Numbered from the stretch's first letter, positions 7,968-17,154 are shown. The stretch: DNA of 64,000 nucleotides from Catellatospora sichuanensis (GCF_007483665.1 NZ_ML660183.1:62001-126000); one strand, 5' to 3'. Made by a program: numbers and translations. Notes: generated from the sequence alone by a model not told the origin.

Positions 7968-8810
7968 TCACACCCGGCGCAGGACCAGGACATCCTCGTG
8001 CGCCACGAGGTGCACGGGGACGCCTCCGGAGCGGGCACGACGTACCGCCATCAGGCCGAACATGCTGGCCCGGTGCACGATCTGCCCGTCGCGGACGGCG
8101 GCGAGCATCGCCGCGCACCGCTCTACCGGGACCAGCCCGACCGACCGGGCGACGGCGAGCAGCTCGCCGGGCAGGTCGATCAGGTCGTCCCGCTGGCGGC
8201 GTACCGGTCGGCAGGTGATGACCACGGTCCCGCCGGGACGCAGCAGCAGGGTGCTGGCCGCCAGGATCTCGGCGAACCCGTCGAGCAAGCGGGACCAGCC
8301 GCCGTAGGCGAGGTTGCCTTTCTCCCGGTCTCCATAGAGGTGGTCCCGCTTGCGTACCCCGCTACTGGTCGCCCGCACGAGGCCGTGGGTCGCGCGCCCG
8401 TAGGGAGGAGAGGTGAGCACGAGACTCACCTGTCCGACCGCGGACGCGGGCACCAGATCGAGCAGACCAGTGGCATCTCCGGTGACGACTCGGCCGCTGC
8501 CGGCGGCGCCCTGCGACGCAGCCAGCGCGACATTGGCCACGGCCAGGGCGGTGAACCTCGGCTCGATGTCCAGGCCGATGCCGTGCCGCCCGAGGTGCAT
8601 GGCCTCCACGAGGGTGGTGCCCGACCCGCACATCGGGTCGAACACCAGGTCTCCCGGCGTGGTGTAGGTGCTGATCGCGTGCGCTGCCAGGTTCGGCAGC
8701 ATCTTGCCCGGATGGCTGCTGCTCTCCGGGACGTAGCGGCCTCGCCGCTGGTCGCGGGAGGGCTGCTGGCAGGTCAGCCACACGGAGGTGACCGGCATGG
8801 GCTCAGTCAT
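7968..8810 (-). CDS. Site-specific DNA methyltransferase (N6/N4 amino type)
   Basis: A 280-residue SAM-dependent DNA methyltransferase. Motif X/I order is clear: HPGKMLPNLAAHAI, then VFDPMCGSGTTLVEA (motif I, about residues 56-70), then LVLTSPPYGRATHG (catalytic motif IV, TSPPY, about 130-143). Motif I before IV with little between fits the alpha/gamma order. No restriction partner is adjacent, so it is probably an orphan methylase used for protection in a new host or for regulation. Its start overlaps the end of the upstream gene by 8 bases. The target sequence cannot be told from the protein. Confidence 0.85.
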   Translation of the reverse strand: MTEPMPVTSVWLTCQQPSRDQRRGRYVPESSSHPGKMLPNLAAHAISTYTTPGDLVFDPMCGSGTTLVEAMHLGRHGIGLDIEPRFTALAVANVALAASQGAAGSGRVVTGDATGLLDLVPASAVGQVSLVLTSPPYGRATHGLVRATSSGVRKRDHLYGDREKGNLAYGGWSRLLDGFAEILAASTLLLRPGGTVVITCRPVRRQRDDLIDLPGELLAVARSVGLVPVERCAAMLAAVRDGQIVHRASMFGLMAVRRARSGGVPVHLVAHEDVLVLRRV

Positions 8811-9384
8811 CGGTGCCGCCGTTGGTCGTGCTGCGGGTCAGGATCAGCACGTCGGTGTGGATGTCGAGCCGGGTGGGCGTGCCCTTGCGGGGCGGCTGGT
8901 CGGCCGCCACGATGTGCTGCAGGTACGCCAGCCCGGCCGCCTTGGCGGCAATGACGACGTCGACCGGGGCGGTCACGTCGTGGGCCAGTAGGACCGCGAC
9001 GCAGCCGCCGGCCAGCAGCTTGGCCTTGCACCGGGCGAAGAACTCGTCCGGCGTCATCGCTTCACCGGTCAGCGGCCAGCCGGTGACGATCAGGCTGGCC
9101 GCCTCCCGGCCCCAACCGCTCTGCCGGGCCGAGCTCAGGTGGCTGCGGCGGCGGGCGGCGATGACCGCGCGGGCCAGCTGCGGCCCGTCTGCCAGGTCGA
9201 TGACCAGCTGGGACGGGTGGGTGAGGTTGTGCACGAGCCGCACGCCCAGGGCATTGGACATAGTCTCGCCCCGCTGCGGGGCGGGAACAGGCCAGACTGT
9301 GATCGGCACGGGCGGGATGCCCGGCACGACGTCCCCGATTGGGACCGGGGCACTGTGGCGGTGGTTGGTTTCGGTCATGGGCAC
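8803..9384 (-). CDS. Degenerate methyltransferase-like protein, partner of the 7968 methylase
   Basis: A 193-residue protein with a Rossmann-methyltransferase flavour: LVIDLADGPQLARAVIAARR resembles a relaxed motif I, SLIVTGWPLTGEAMTPDEFF stands where a catalytic SPPY would be, and KLLAGGCVAVLLAH looks like the C-terminal strand-helix. The catalytic motif is lost, so it may be a non-catalytic subunit or a specificity partner of the methylase it overlaps. The start is GTG at 9384 or ATG at 9378. It diverges from the sigma-like gene across the control region 9385-9645. Confidence 0.55.
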   Translation of the reverse strand: MPMTETNHRHSAPVPIGDVVPGIPPVPITVWPVPAPQRGETMSNALGVRLVHNLTHPSQLVIDLADGPQLARAVIAARRRSHLSSARQSGWGREAASLIVTGWPLTGEAMTPDEFFARCKAKLLAGGCVAVLLAHDVTAPVDVVIAAKAAGLAYLQHIVAADQPPRKGTPTRLDIHTDVLILTRSTTNGGTDD

Positions 9385-9645
9385 GTGGCCCCCGGACCGG
9401 CGGGCGGACTGACGAATCCCAGAACGGCGCTGACAGCCCGATCGAACCCGCCCCCGCCCTGACAGAACCGGTCAGCAGCGGCCGGGCAGCCCGGCGCGCG
9501 GGCGTTCTGACAGGCGAAAACCTGACACGACCTGGCAGAACCTGTCCCGATCTGACAAACGCTTGTGGTGTCAGGTCGGCCTGTCCCAATCGGTGTCTTC
9601 GAGCCTTCGCATCAGGCGAAGCGCTCCGCTGAGGAGGACGCCACC
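9385..9645. promoter_or_regulatory. Divergent control region with TGACAG boxes and CTGAC-N13-GTCAG dyad
   Basis: Between the methyltransferase pair and the sigma-like gene. It holds the 16-bp motif twice (TGACAGAACCGGTCAG at 9460-9475 and TGGCAGAACCTGTCCC at 9533-9548), a dyad CTGAC-N13-GTCAG at 9552-9574, and TTGTGGTGTCAGGTCG at 9563-9578, which recurs exactly at 18245-18260. TTGTGG could serve as a -35 box inside the dyad, which would put repressor and polymerase in competition. No gene lies here. Confidence 0.6.
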
Positions 9646-10425
9646 ATGGCCACCACCACCCGCCGCGCCCGGACCGCCGACACCGCCCTGACCACCGCCG
9701 AGACAGCATTCGCGCTGCTGACCTGCGAGCCCGCGCCGCTGAGCTTCGACGCCCGGCCGGTGCCTGGCATGCCGGACAAGACCATGCCGCTGGACCAACT
9801 CCGCAAAATGCTGCTGTTCGAGCGCTACGACTCCGACACCGTCAATGCCCTGTGGCGGCAGCTGGCTCTGCACGCCCGTGAGTGGGGTCCGGCGTGGGTG
9901 GTCGGCGCGATCGGCGTCGCTCTGCCCGCGCTGACCCACCTCGCGGCGAAGATCAGCCGTGGACGGCCGCGGCACGCCGAGGATGTCGACTCGGAGGTCC
10001 TGGCGGGCTTCTTGCAGGCGCTGCGCACCGCCGACCTCGACACGCCCCGGCTGTGGCTGCGGCTGTGCTGGGCGGCGTGGCGGGCCGGTGTCGCGGTCAT
10101 CAAGGACCGCGACACCGAGGAGCTGCCGCTGGACCTGTCCAACGGCTCGCGCTCGCCGCGTATGCCGTACGGCCACCCGGATCTGCTGCTCGGACGGGCC
10201 GCCGCCGCCGGCCTGATCTCCGGCGAGGCCGCCGAGCTCATCAGCGCGACCCGGTTCGGTGACTCGCTCATCGAGCAATTGGCCGCCGAGCGGGGCGTGA
10301 CCGCCTCCTCGCTGCGGATGCGCAGGCGCCGCGCGGAGCGAGCCGTGGCCGCGGCGGTGATCCGGGGAGACCTGACCGGCCCGGTGCTGACCACGGGCCG
10401 CCGCGAGCCCGCCCTCGCGGCCTGA
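9646..10425 (+). CDS. RNA polymerase sigma-factor-like protein
   Basis: A 259-residue protein with a GAGGAGG site upstream of ATG. The N-terminal two thirds are helical, with WRQLALHAREWGPAWVVGAIG and AEDVDSEVLAGFLQALRTAD; the last third (GDSLIEQLAAERGVTASSLRMRRRRAERAV) looks like a sigma region-4 helix-turn-helix. Proteins of this type occur on actinobacterial plasmids and ICEs. It could be the activator of the transfer operon that starts 360 bases downstream, an inference from position. It is followed by a strong terminator and lies under the CTGAC-N13-GTCAG dyad. Confidence 0.65.
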   Translation: MATTTRRARTADTALTTAETAFALLTCEPAPLSFDARPVPGMPDKTMPLDQLRKMLLFERYDSDTVNALWRQLALHAREWGPAWVVGAIGVALPALTHLAAKISRGRPRHAEDVDSEVLAGFLQALRTADLDTPRLWLRLCWAAWRAGVAVIKDRDTEELPLDLSNGSRSPRMPYGHPDLLLGRAAAAGLISGEAAELISATRFGDSLIEQLAAERGVTASSLRMRRRRAERAVAAAVIRGDLTGPVLTTGRREPALAA

Positions 10426-10446
10426 CCGGCACCACGCACCGCATCA

Positions 10447-10483
10447 GAGGCCGTTCCGGGCAGCTGCCCGGGACGGCCTCTTT
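10447..10483 (+). terminator. Strong rho-independent terminator of the sigma-like gene
   Basis: A 17-bp stem (GAGGCCGTTCCGGGCAG with its complement, one T-G pair, no loop beyond the tip) followed by TTTCTGTCT, 22 bases after the stop codon. Confidence 0.8.
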
Positions 10484-10524
10484 CTGTCTGCGCTTCGGGC
10501 ATCGATTGCGCGCCAACAGCTTCG

Positions 10525-10540
10525 CTGTCTGGTTCTGCCA
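10525..10540 (-). promoter_or_regulatory. Inverted copy of the 16-bp element-wide motif upstream of the transfer operon
   Basis: The minus strand reads TGGCAGAACCAGACAG, sharing the TGGCAGAACC core found at 7546, 9533 and (as TGACAGAACC) 9460 and 18171. A TGACAG box follows at 10573. It lies 245 bases upstream of the first type IV secretion gene. Bases 10541-10786 hold no gene; the likely promoter of the transfer operon is here. Confidence 0.5.
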
Positions 10541-10786
10541 GGTCGTAACAGGAAATCGGCGGGTTCGATCGACCTGACAGCACGGATCTGGGCGTTGCAT
10601 GTCATCCACGGCATGCCCGCCAGGTGGGGACCGCCCATCGACGAGGCCCATAGGTCCGGCACGGCTGGCGCGGCGTACTGACACCGCAATCCCTTCCCTT
10701 GCAAGGGAGGAGCGCCCCCACCGGACCTTCCCAAGGACTTCGCCCGGTCCCCATCGGGCGGCCCCACATCCCTGTGGAGCGCCGCA

Positions 10787-11086
10787 ATGCACACGACTCT
10801 CAACCTTCTCAACGACCTCGTCCTGGCCGCGCCCGACCCGGGCGGCGGCGGGCCGAAGACCCTGCCCGAGGTCATCGACGGCATCCGTCTGTGGATCATG
10901 GGCATCATCGCCGTCGTCGCAACCATGTTCCTCGTGGTCGGCGGCCTGCGCTACATGGCAGCCGGAGGCGACCCCGCCCAGGTCGAACAGGCCAAGGGCA
11001 ACTTCAAGTCAGCCTTGATCGGCTACGCCCTCGCCGTGCTGTCTCCGGTCATCCTGACCGTGCTGCAGGGCATCATCGGCGGCTGA
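10787..11086 (+). CDS. VirB2/TrbC-like pilin-type membrane protein
   Basis: A 99-residue protein with two hydrophobic segments (about 36-55, WIMGIIAVVATMFLVVGGLRY, and 75-97, SALIGYALAVLSPVILTVL) separated by a short loop with the motif AAGGDPAQVEQAKGNFKSALIGY. Size, topology and first position in a type IV secretion operon match VirB2/TrbC-type pilins, including those found outside Proteobacteria. It would form a subunit of the mating channel or a surface fibre. ATG preceded by GGAG. The next gene follows after 16 bases. Confidence 0.75.
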   Translation: MHTTLNLLNDLVLAAPDPGGGGPKTLPEVIDGIRLWIMGIIAVVATMFLVVGGLRYMAAGGDPAQVEQAKGNFKSALIGYALAVLSPVILTVLQGIIGG

Positions 11087-11102
11087 GGCAGGACACCCCA
11101 TC

Positions 11103-12011
11103 ATGGTCGACTGGCTGATGAACGGGCTGGTCAAGTGGCTCGCCGAGCGGTTGCAAGACCTGCTCGGCGGGCTCCTTTCCTACCTGACTTCATCGATGTT
11201 CCTATCGCCGGACGTCACCGTCCTGCCGCAGGTGCAGACGATCGCGGGCAAGAGTGCCCTGGTCGTCAACGCCTGCTTCGTCCTGGCCATCATCGCCGTG
11301 GGTATCGCGACCATGGTCGGCAGCTCGGTCGAGATGCGCTACACCCTCAAAGACCTGTTCCCCAGACTGATCGTCGGCCTGGTGGCGTCGTACTTCGCGG
11401 TCCCGCTGACCTCGGCCACCATCGACATCGCCAACTCGCTGACGGTCGCCATGGTTGGCCCGTCCGCGCCGCACACGACCGATGTGGTCAACATGACCCG
11501 GACCCATGTCGTTGCGGCTCTGACCGACCCCGCCAACGCTCTGGTCGCCCTCGTGATCGGTCTTCTGATCGTCGGGCTGATGTTCACCTTCATCACTGGG
11601 TGGATCGTGCGGGTCGGGGTCCTGGTCATCCTGGCCGGTATCGCCCCGGTCGCGCTGGCCTGCTACGCCACACCGTGGACGCAGGAGGCCGCGCAGTTGT
11701 GGTGGCGAACCCTGCTGGGCTGTCTGGGCACCGTCACCTTGCAGGCCATCGGGTTTTCGACCGGCCTCGATCTTCTGGTCGATCCGGATGCGAACCTGCC
11801 GATCCTGCTGGGGCTGCCCGGCTCCGACGTGCTCAACCTGCTGCTGGTCGCGGTCCTGCTGTGGGTCACGATCAAGATTCCGGGCCTCATGCGCCGGTTC
11901 GTGACCCGTCAGGGCGGAACCAACATGGGCGGGGTGCTGCTGCGGGCGGTGCTGATCCAGAGCGTCACCCGCAGGATCCCGTTCGGGCGTGCGGTGCGAG
12001 GTGGGCGATGA
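11103..12011 (+). CDS. VirB6/TrbL-like polytopic inner-membrane protein
   Basis: A 302-residue protein with about six transmembrane segments (for example LVVNACFVLAIIAVGIATMV, LVALVIGLLIVGLMFTFI, VGVLVILAGIAPVALACY, NLLLVAVLLWVTIKIP). The GIAPVALACYATPWTQEAAQLWW loop near the middle is typical of VirB6/TrbL-like channel proteins of Gram-positive conjugation systems. It would line the DNA path through the membrane. The stop overlaps the next start (ATGA), so it is coupled to the PrgI-like gene. Confidence 0.75.
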   Translation: MVDWLMNGLVKWLAERLQDLLGGLLSYLTSSMFLSPDVTVLPQVQTIAGKSALVVNACFVLAIIAVGIATMVGSSVEMRYTLKDLFPRLIVGLVASYFAVPLTSATIDIANSLTVAMVGPSAPHTTDVVNMTRTHVVAALTDPANALVALVIGLLIVGLMFTFITGWIVRVGVLVILAGIAPVALACYATPWTQEAAQLWWRTLLGCLGTVTLQAIGFSTGLDLLVDPDANLPILLGLPGSDVLNLLLVAVLLWVTIKIPGLMRRFVTRQGGTNMGGVLLRAVLIQSVTRRIPFGRAVRGGR

Positions 12012-12898
12012 CCCGCGACGACACCACACCCCGCGCCGCGGTCCCAGCCGACGTCAACTCCCCCGACCGCATCGCGTTCGGCTTGACGTTCCGGCAGCTG
12101 GCCATCATCGGCGGTGCCGTTCTATGCGGCGTCGGCGTCTACCGCACCTTCGGGCACCTGCTCTCGGCGGCAGTCTGGATCGTCGCCGGGATCATCGTGT
12201 TCTCCGCCGCCGTCGCCGTAGCCCTGGGCCGACGCGACGGCCTCCCGCTCGATGTGTGGCTGCGCCATGGTTTCGCGCTGTCGCGCAGCCCGCGCCAGTT
12301 GACACCGGGCAGCGCTCGGGCCACCTCGGTTGCGGCGTTGGCCGGCAAGACGAGCGTCCCGGCGCCGCTGCGCTCGCCGGTCACGGCGATCAGCCCTACC
12401 GGAGTCCTCACCAGCGAAGGCCGCGCCAAGGTGCTCATCGCCTGCGGCACCACCAACATCCACCTGCGTACCGGCGGCGAGCAGAGCGCGCTGCTGGACG
12501 GGTTTGGCCGGTTCCTCAACTCGCTGACCGGTCCGGCGCAGATCGTCGTGGCCGCGCAGCGCCACGACCTGACCGGCCACGCGCAGGCCATCGTCGACCA
12601 CGCCCCGCGCCTGCCGCACACGGCGCTCGCCCTGGCGGCCGAGGACTATGCCGAGTTCCTCCTCGACCTGGACGAGGAACGCGACCCGTTGCGCCGTCAG
12701 GTGCTCGCGGTCGTCACCGGCGAGCAGGTCGCCGACGCCGCAGCCCGCGCGCTGACCGGGCTCGGTGTGGAAGCCGCCGCGCTGGACGGCCCGGCGGTGT
12801 CGGCGGCGCTGGCCAGCGCGGTCGATCCCTTCAATCCTCCGGTGCCCGGCCCGCGTGCGGTGCCCGGCGCCCCTGTCACCCTACGGAGCACAACGTGA
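12008..12898 (+). CDS. PrgI/VirB3-like membrane protein of the transfer complex
   Basis: A 296-residue protein. The N-terminus has FGLTFRQLAIIGGAVLCGVGVY and a second membrane segment (SAAVWIVAGIIVFSAAVAVAL), then PLDVWLRHGF, the layout of the PrgI family (VirB3-like), which sits beside VirB4. The rest is a soluble domain that often accompanies actinobacterial versions. It begins at an ATG overlapping the VirB6-like stop and ends in a GTGA overlap with VirB4. It probably anchors the VirB4 ATPase to the membrane. Confidence 0.75.
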   Translation: MTRDDTTPRAAVPADVNSPDRIAFGLTFRQLAIIGGAVLCGVGVYRTFGHLLSAAVWIVAGIIVFSAAVAVALGRRDGLPLDVWLRHGFALSRSPRQLTPGSARATSVAALAGKTSVPAPLRSPVTAISPTGVLTSEGRAKVLIACGTTNIHLRTGGEQSALLDGFGRFLNSLTGPAQIVVAAQRHDLTGHAQAIVDHAPRLPHTALALAAEDYAEFLLDLDEERDPLRRQVLAVVTGEQVADAAARALTGLGVEAAALDGPAVSAALASAVDPFNPPVPGPRAVPGAPVTLRSTT

Positions 12899-14646
12899 AC
12901 CTGTTGAAGTCCATGAAGAAGAGCGTTGCGGCCGGGGAGGGCATGCCCTCCCCGGCCGCTTTGTCGGTCACCCCCTGGCACGTGCAGGTCGGTGACGGCT
13001 GCAGCGCGACGTTCGCCGTGTGCGGGTACCCGGCAGAGGTCGGCCCGGCGTGGCTGGACCCGCTGCTGTCCTACCCCGGCCGCGTGGACGTGGCCGTGCA
13101 CATCGACCCGGTCGCGGCGCAGCTGGCCGCGCCAATGCTGAAGAGGCAGCGGGCGCGGCTGGAGTCATCGCGGCGGCTGGACGCCGACCAAGGCAAGCTC
13201 GGTGATCCGATGACCGACGCCGCGGCGGCCGACGCCGCCGACCTGGCCGAGCGGGTCGCCCGGGGCGCAGCCCGGCTGTTCGACGTCGGGATCTACGTCA
13301 CCATCCACGCCCGAGACCTCGACGAGCTGCGCACCGTGACCGCGGGCGTCAAGTCCGCCGCCGCCAGCGTCATGCTCGACCTGCAGCCCGCGACGTTCCG
13401 CCACCAGGCGGGCTGGGTCGCGACGCTGCCGATAGGGGTTGACCCGCTGAGGATGCGCCGCATCCTCGACACCAACGCTCTGGCGGCGGCGTTCCCGCTC
13501 GCCTCGGCCGACCTGGCGGCCCCGGCCCCCGGCGTCGTCGCCCCGCCTGACGGGGTGCTCTACGGCGTCAACACCACGTCCAACGGGGTGCTGCTGTGGG
13601 ACCGCTGGCGGCAGGACAACCACAACAGCGTGGTCCTGGCCAGGTCGGGTGCGGGCAAGTCGTACTTCGTCAAGCTCGAAGTGCTGCGGAACCTGTACCA
13701 GGGCACGGCGGTTTCAGTCATCGACCCCGAGGACGAGTACGCGCCCCTGGCCGAGCACGTCGGAGGTACCGTCGTGCAGCTCGGCGTGCCCGGTGTGCGG
13801 ATCAACCCGCTCGACCTGCCGACGGATGGCCGGGCCGACACGCTGACCCGGCGCGGGCTGTACCTGCACACGTTGATCTCGGTCATGCTCGGTGCGACCC
13901 CGCCGCCGACCGAGCGGGCCGCGCTCGATCGGGCGATCACGGCCACCTACGCGGCAGCCGGGATCAACGGCGACCCGGCCACCTGGACCCGGCCCGCGCC
14001 GCTGCTGCGGGACCTGGCGGCGACCCTCGCCGCCGATGACGACCCCGCCGCCGGGCAGCTGGCCGCGCGGCTGGCCCCGTGGACGGCCGGGAACTTCGCC
14101 AGCCTGTTCGACGGGCCGACGACCACCAGCCCGCACGGGCACCTGGTGGTCTGGAGCCTGCGGCACCTTCCCGACGAGCTGCGCACGGTCGGGACCCTTC
14201 TGGCGCTGGACTCGATCTGGTCGGGCATCGACGCTCCGGTCCCCGGCGCCCGCCGGCGGCGGCACCTCGTCGTCGTCGACGAAGCCTGGCTGCTGATGCG
14301 CGATGGCGAGGGCGCACGGTTCTTGTTCCGGATGGCCAAGGCCGCCCGCAAGCGTTCGGCGGGGCTGTGCGTCATCACCCAGGACGCCGCCGACGTGCTG
14401 TCAACTGACCTCGGCCTGGCCGTGGTGAGCAACGCGGCGACGCAGGTGTTGATGCGCCAGTCCACGCAGTCCATCGACGCGGTGTCCGAGGCGTTCTCGC
14501 TGACCGCCGGGGAGTCGCGACTGCTGTTGTCGACACCCAGGGGCGAGGGCCTGCTCGTCGCCGGGCGTTCGCGCATCCCGTTTCGCAGCGTCGGGTCGGC
14601 GGCAGAGCACAAGATCGCCGTGACGGGGATCGGTGAGGCCGAATGA
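12895..14646 (+). CDS. VirB4-family conjugation ATPase
   Basis: A 583-residue AAA ATPase that powers assembly or function of the mating channel. Walker A is ARSGAGKSYF (about residues 249-258); SVIDPEDEYAPLAEHVGG follows as in VirB4/TraC; Walker B is HLVVVDEAWLL (Asp462, Glu463). The N-terminal third is the usual VirB4 scaffold. The start is a GTG in a GTGA overlap with the PrgI-like gene; the longer open frame upstream is shadow. A perfect 32-bp palindrome lies over codons 12-22. The stop overlaps the coupling-protein start (ATGA). Confidence 0.9.
   Translation: MNLLKSMKKSVAAGEGMPSPAALSVTPWHVQVGDGCSATFAVCGYPAEVGPAWLDPLLSYPGRVDVAVHIDPVAAQLAAPMLKRQRARLESSRRLDADQGKLGDPMTDAAAADAADLAERVARGAARLFDVGIYVTIHARDLDELRTVTAGVKSAAASVMLDLQPATFRHQAGWVATLPIGVDPLRMRRILDTNALAAAFPLASADLAAPAPGVVAPPDGVLYGVNTTSNGVLLWDRWRQDNHNSVVLARSGAGKSYFVKLEVLRNLYQGTAVSVIDPEDEYAPLAEHVGGTVVQLGVPGVRINPLDLPTDGRADTLTRRGLYLHTLISVMLGATPPPTERAALDRAITATYAAAGINGDPATWTRPAPLLRDLAATLAADDDPAAGQLAARLAPWTAGNFASLFDGPTTTSPHGHLVVWSLRHLPDELRTVGTLLALDSIWSGIDAPVPGARRRRHLVVVDEAWLLMRDGEGARFLFRMAKAARKRSAGLCVITQDAADVLSTDLGLAVVSNAATQVLMRQSTQSIDAVSEAFSLTAGESRLLLSTPRGEGLLVAGRSRIPFRSVGSAAEHKIAVTGIGEAE
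12928..12959. repeat. Perfect 32-bp palindrome inside the start of the VirB4 gene
   Basis: The half-site GCGGCCGGGGAGGGCA is followed at once by its exact complement, 33 bases after the GTG start. In RNA this would be a very stable hairpin near the ribosome-binding region and could damp VirB4 translation. The encoded peptide is AAGEGMPSPAA, so the palindrome is not forced by a known protein motif. Confidence 0.6.
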
Positions 14647-17114
14647 ACGCCGACGTCCTCATCAAGCCCGGCGAGGTCTGGGCCTGGATCGTCGCGCGGC
14701 CGTGGCTGGGGTTTATCGCCGCCGCCGCGATCGCGGGCTACGTCTTCGGCCATGACCAGCTGCTCGCGTGGCGGCACGAGCGCTACGCCACCGGCGCGCG
14801 GTGGCTGACCATCGCCGCGCCGCCAGAGGTCACCGAGGAGGCCGCCGCGGCGTTCTGGACAACGCTCGTCGGCGTCCTGACGCCTTCAGTGTGGCGGCGG
14901 CGGATCTACGGCATCCCGCACGTCGGCTGGGAGTACACCTGGACCGGCCGAGCCCTGGCTATCCGCGTGTGGGTGCCGGGCACGGTGCCGCCCGGCGCGG
15001 TCGAGGCCGCCGTGCGGGCGGCCTGGCCCGCCGCCACGCTCACCAGCGAGGACGCCGCCGCGCCGATCCCGCTGACCGTGGGTGAGCAGGTAGGCGGGGC
15101 GCACTGGCCGCAGTCGGCCGACGTGCTGCCGCTGCGCACTGAGCACGACGCCGACCCGCTGCGGGCGCTGCTGTCGGCCGGGGCCGAGGTCCGCCACCGC
15201 GAGCACGCGGTGGTGCAGATCCTGGCCCGGCCCGCAACCGCGCGGCGGGTGCGTGCGGCCAGACGCACGGCGGCGGCCAGCAGCACGCACCCTCACGGGC
15301 GGCCCGATGTGGCCACCCGCGCTGTGTCCGGGGTCGCGCGGCTGATGATCGAGCCGCTGTTGTGGGTCCTTGAAGTGTTCACCCCCGGCCCGTCCCGCCC
15401 GCGCACCACGGCCCACACCACGGCGGTCCGGGCGGAGCGGGACCCGGTGGCCACCGCCGACGCCCGCCAGGTGGTGGAGAAGGCGGTGCGGGTGCCGCAC
15501 TACGAGATGGCGGTGCGGTTCGCCGTGGCTGCCGACCCGGACAAGACGCCGCCGGATAAGCAGCGGGACAGGCAGATCCGCGAGCGGCTCGTCGGGCTCG
15601 GTCACACGATCGCTGCTGCGGCGGCGGCCTACACCGGGCCGAACCGGCTGCGGCGGATGAAGATGTCTGCTCCGGTGGCCACGGTCTCCGGACGGCGGTT
15701 GCGGCGCGGGTTCCTGGCCTCGGTGCCGGAGCTCGCGGCGATGGCAGCGCTGCCGCAAGACCTCGCGGTGCCGGGCCTGGACCGGGCTCGGGCCAAGGCG
15801 GTGCCGGCGCCCGTGGCCGTGCCTTCGGGCGGGCGTGGGGTGAAGCTGATCGGCCGTTCGCAGTTGGGCCGTCACTCGGTCGGTATGAACGTGACCGACG
15901 CCCGGCAGCACGTGCACGTGGTCGGCAAGACTGGTGTCGGCAAGTCCACCCTGTTGCTGAACATGATCGTGGGTGACATCAAGGCCGGGCGCGGGACGGT
16001 GGTCATCGACCCGCGCGGGGACCTGATCACTGACATCCTCGACCGGCTCCCCGCCTCGTACGCCAAGAAGATCGTCATCATCGACCCTGACCAGGAGAAC
16101 CCAGGTTGCTTCAACCCCCTTGATGACCGAGGTGATCCACACCTGGCTGTGGATAACCTTGTGGGTATCTTCGCGAAGATCTTCGCCGGGCAGTGGGGTC
16201 CGCGTATGGACGACACCATGCGGGTCGCCTGTTTGACCTTGATGAGGCATGCCAAGCCGACCCTGAGCCTCGTTCCGTCACTGTTGCAGGACAAGGAGTT
16301 CCGGGCCAGGTTCACCCACGGTCTGGACGATCCGGACGGCCTGGGCGGGTTCTGGGTCTGGTACGACGGCATCAACGAACAGTTCCGGGGCCAGGTCATC
16401 GCCCCGGTCCTGGCGAGGCTTCGCGCGTTCCTGCTGCGCGACTTCGTCAAGAGCGTGATCGGCAATGCCCAGTCGTCGTTCGACATGGGCATGATCCTCG
16501 ACGGCGGAGTGCTGCTGTGCCGGCTGCCGAAAGGCATCCTCGGCGAGGAGACCAGCCGCATCCTAGGCTCGCTCATCGTCGCCCGCGTGTGGCAGGCCGC
16601 CATTGCGCGGGCCAGCATCCCTGAAGACCAAAGAAAAGACGCCTGTCTATATATCGACGAATGTCAAAACTTCCTGACCTTGCCTGGCAGCGTCGGGGAC
16701 ATGTTGGCCGAGGCACGCGGGTTCCGGCTCGGCCTGGTGCTGGCGCACCAGGACTTGGCGCAACTGCCCAAGGACATCGCCGCGGCGGTGTCGGCCAACG
16801 CCCGATCGAAGCTGTTCTTCAACGTCGACCCCGGCGACGCCCGCGAGCTGTCGCGGCACACCAAACCGGAGATGGACGAGCACGACCTCGCCCATCTCGA
16901 CGTCTACACCGCCGCCGCCCGGCTCCTGGTCGGTAATCGCGAGCTGCCCGCCTTCACGTTCACCACCAACCCGCCGGTGGAGATCGCGGGTGAGGCGACC
17001 GCGATCCGCCAGGAGGTCGCCGCCGCACACAGCCGCGACGGCGAGCAGGAGCCGCCGATGGAACGGCTCGCCCGCACGGCGATGAGACGGCGGATGGAAG
17101 CCCGCGAGCGCTGA
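14643..17114 (+). CDS. VirD4/TraG-like coupling protein with conjugative ATPase domain
   Basis: An 823-residue protein with one N-terminal membrane segment (WLGFIAAAAIAGYVFGH). The C-terminal half is the DNA-transfer ATPase: Walker A VGKTGVGKSTLL (about 427-437), then IDPRGDLITDIL, then Walker B CLYIDECQNFLTL (Asp672, Glu673). It would deliver the relaxed DNA strand to the secretion channel. The Walker B stretch is written with AT-rich codons (around 16634-16672), unlike the rest of the gene. It is the last gene of the overlapping operon and is followed by a large inverted repeat. Confidence 0.88.
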   Translation: MNADVLIKPGEVWAWIVARPWLGFIAAAAIAGYVFGHDQLLAWRHERYATGARWLTIAAPPEVTEEAAAAFWTTLVGVLTPSVWRRRIYGIPHVGWEYTWTGRALAIRVWVPGTVPPGAVEAAVRAAWPAATLTSEDAAAPIPLTVGEQVGGAHWPQSADVLPLRTEHDADPLRALLSAGAEVRHREHAVVQILARPATARRVRAARRTAAASSTHPHGRPDVATRAVSGVARLMIEPLLWVLEVFTPGPSRPRTTAHTTAVRAERDPVATADARQVVEKAVRVPHYEMAVRFAVAADPDKTPPDKQRDRQIRERLVGLGHTIAAAAAAYTGPNRLRRMKMSAPVATVSGRRLRRGFLASVPELAAMAALPQDLAVPGLDRARAKAVPAPVAVPSGGRGVKLIGRSQLGRHSVGMNVTDARQHVHVVGKTGVGKSTLLLNMIVGDIKAGRGTVVIDPRGDLITDILDRLPASYAKKIVIIDPDQENPGCFNPLDDRGDPHLAVDNLVGIFAKIFAGQWGPRMDDTMRVACLTLMRHAKPTLSLVPSLLQDKEFRARFTHGLDDPDGLGGFWVWYDGINEQFRGQVIAPVLARLRAFLLRDFVKSVIGNAQSSFDMGMILDGGVLLCRLPKGILGEETSRILGSLIVARVWQAAIARASIPEDQRKDACLYIDECQNFLTLPGSVGDMLAEARGFRLGLVLAHQDLAQLPKDIAAAVSANARSKLFFNVDPGDARELSRHTKPEMDEHDLAHLDVYTAAARLLVGNRELPAFTFTTNPPVEIAGEATAIRQEVAAAHSRDGEQEPPMERLARTAMRRRMEARER

Positions 17115-17154
17115 TCAAGCCGCTCGTTTCGGGGCTGCATTGGGTGCTGCATCG

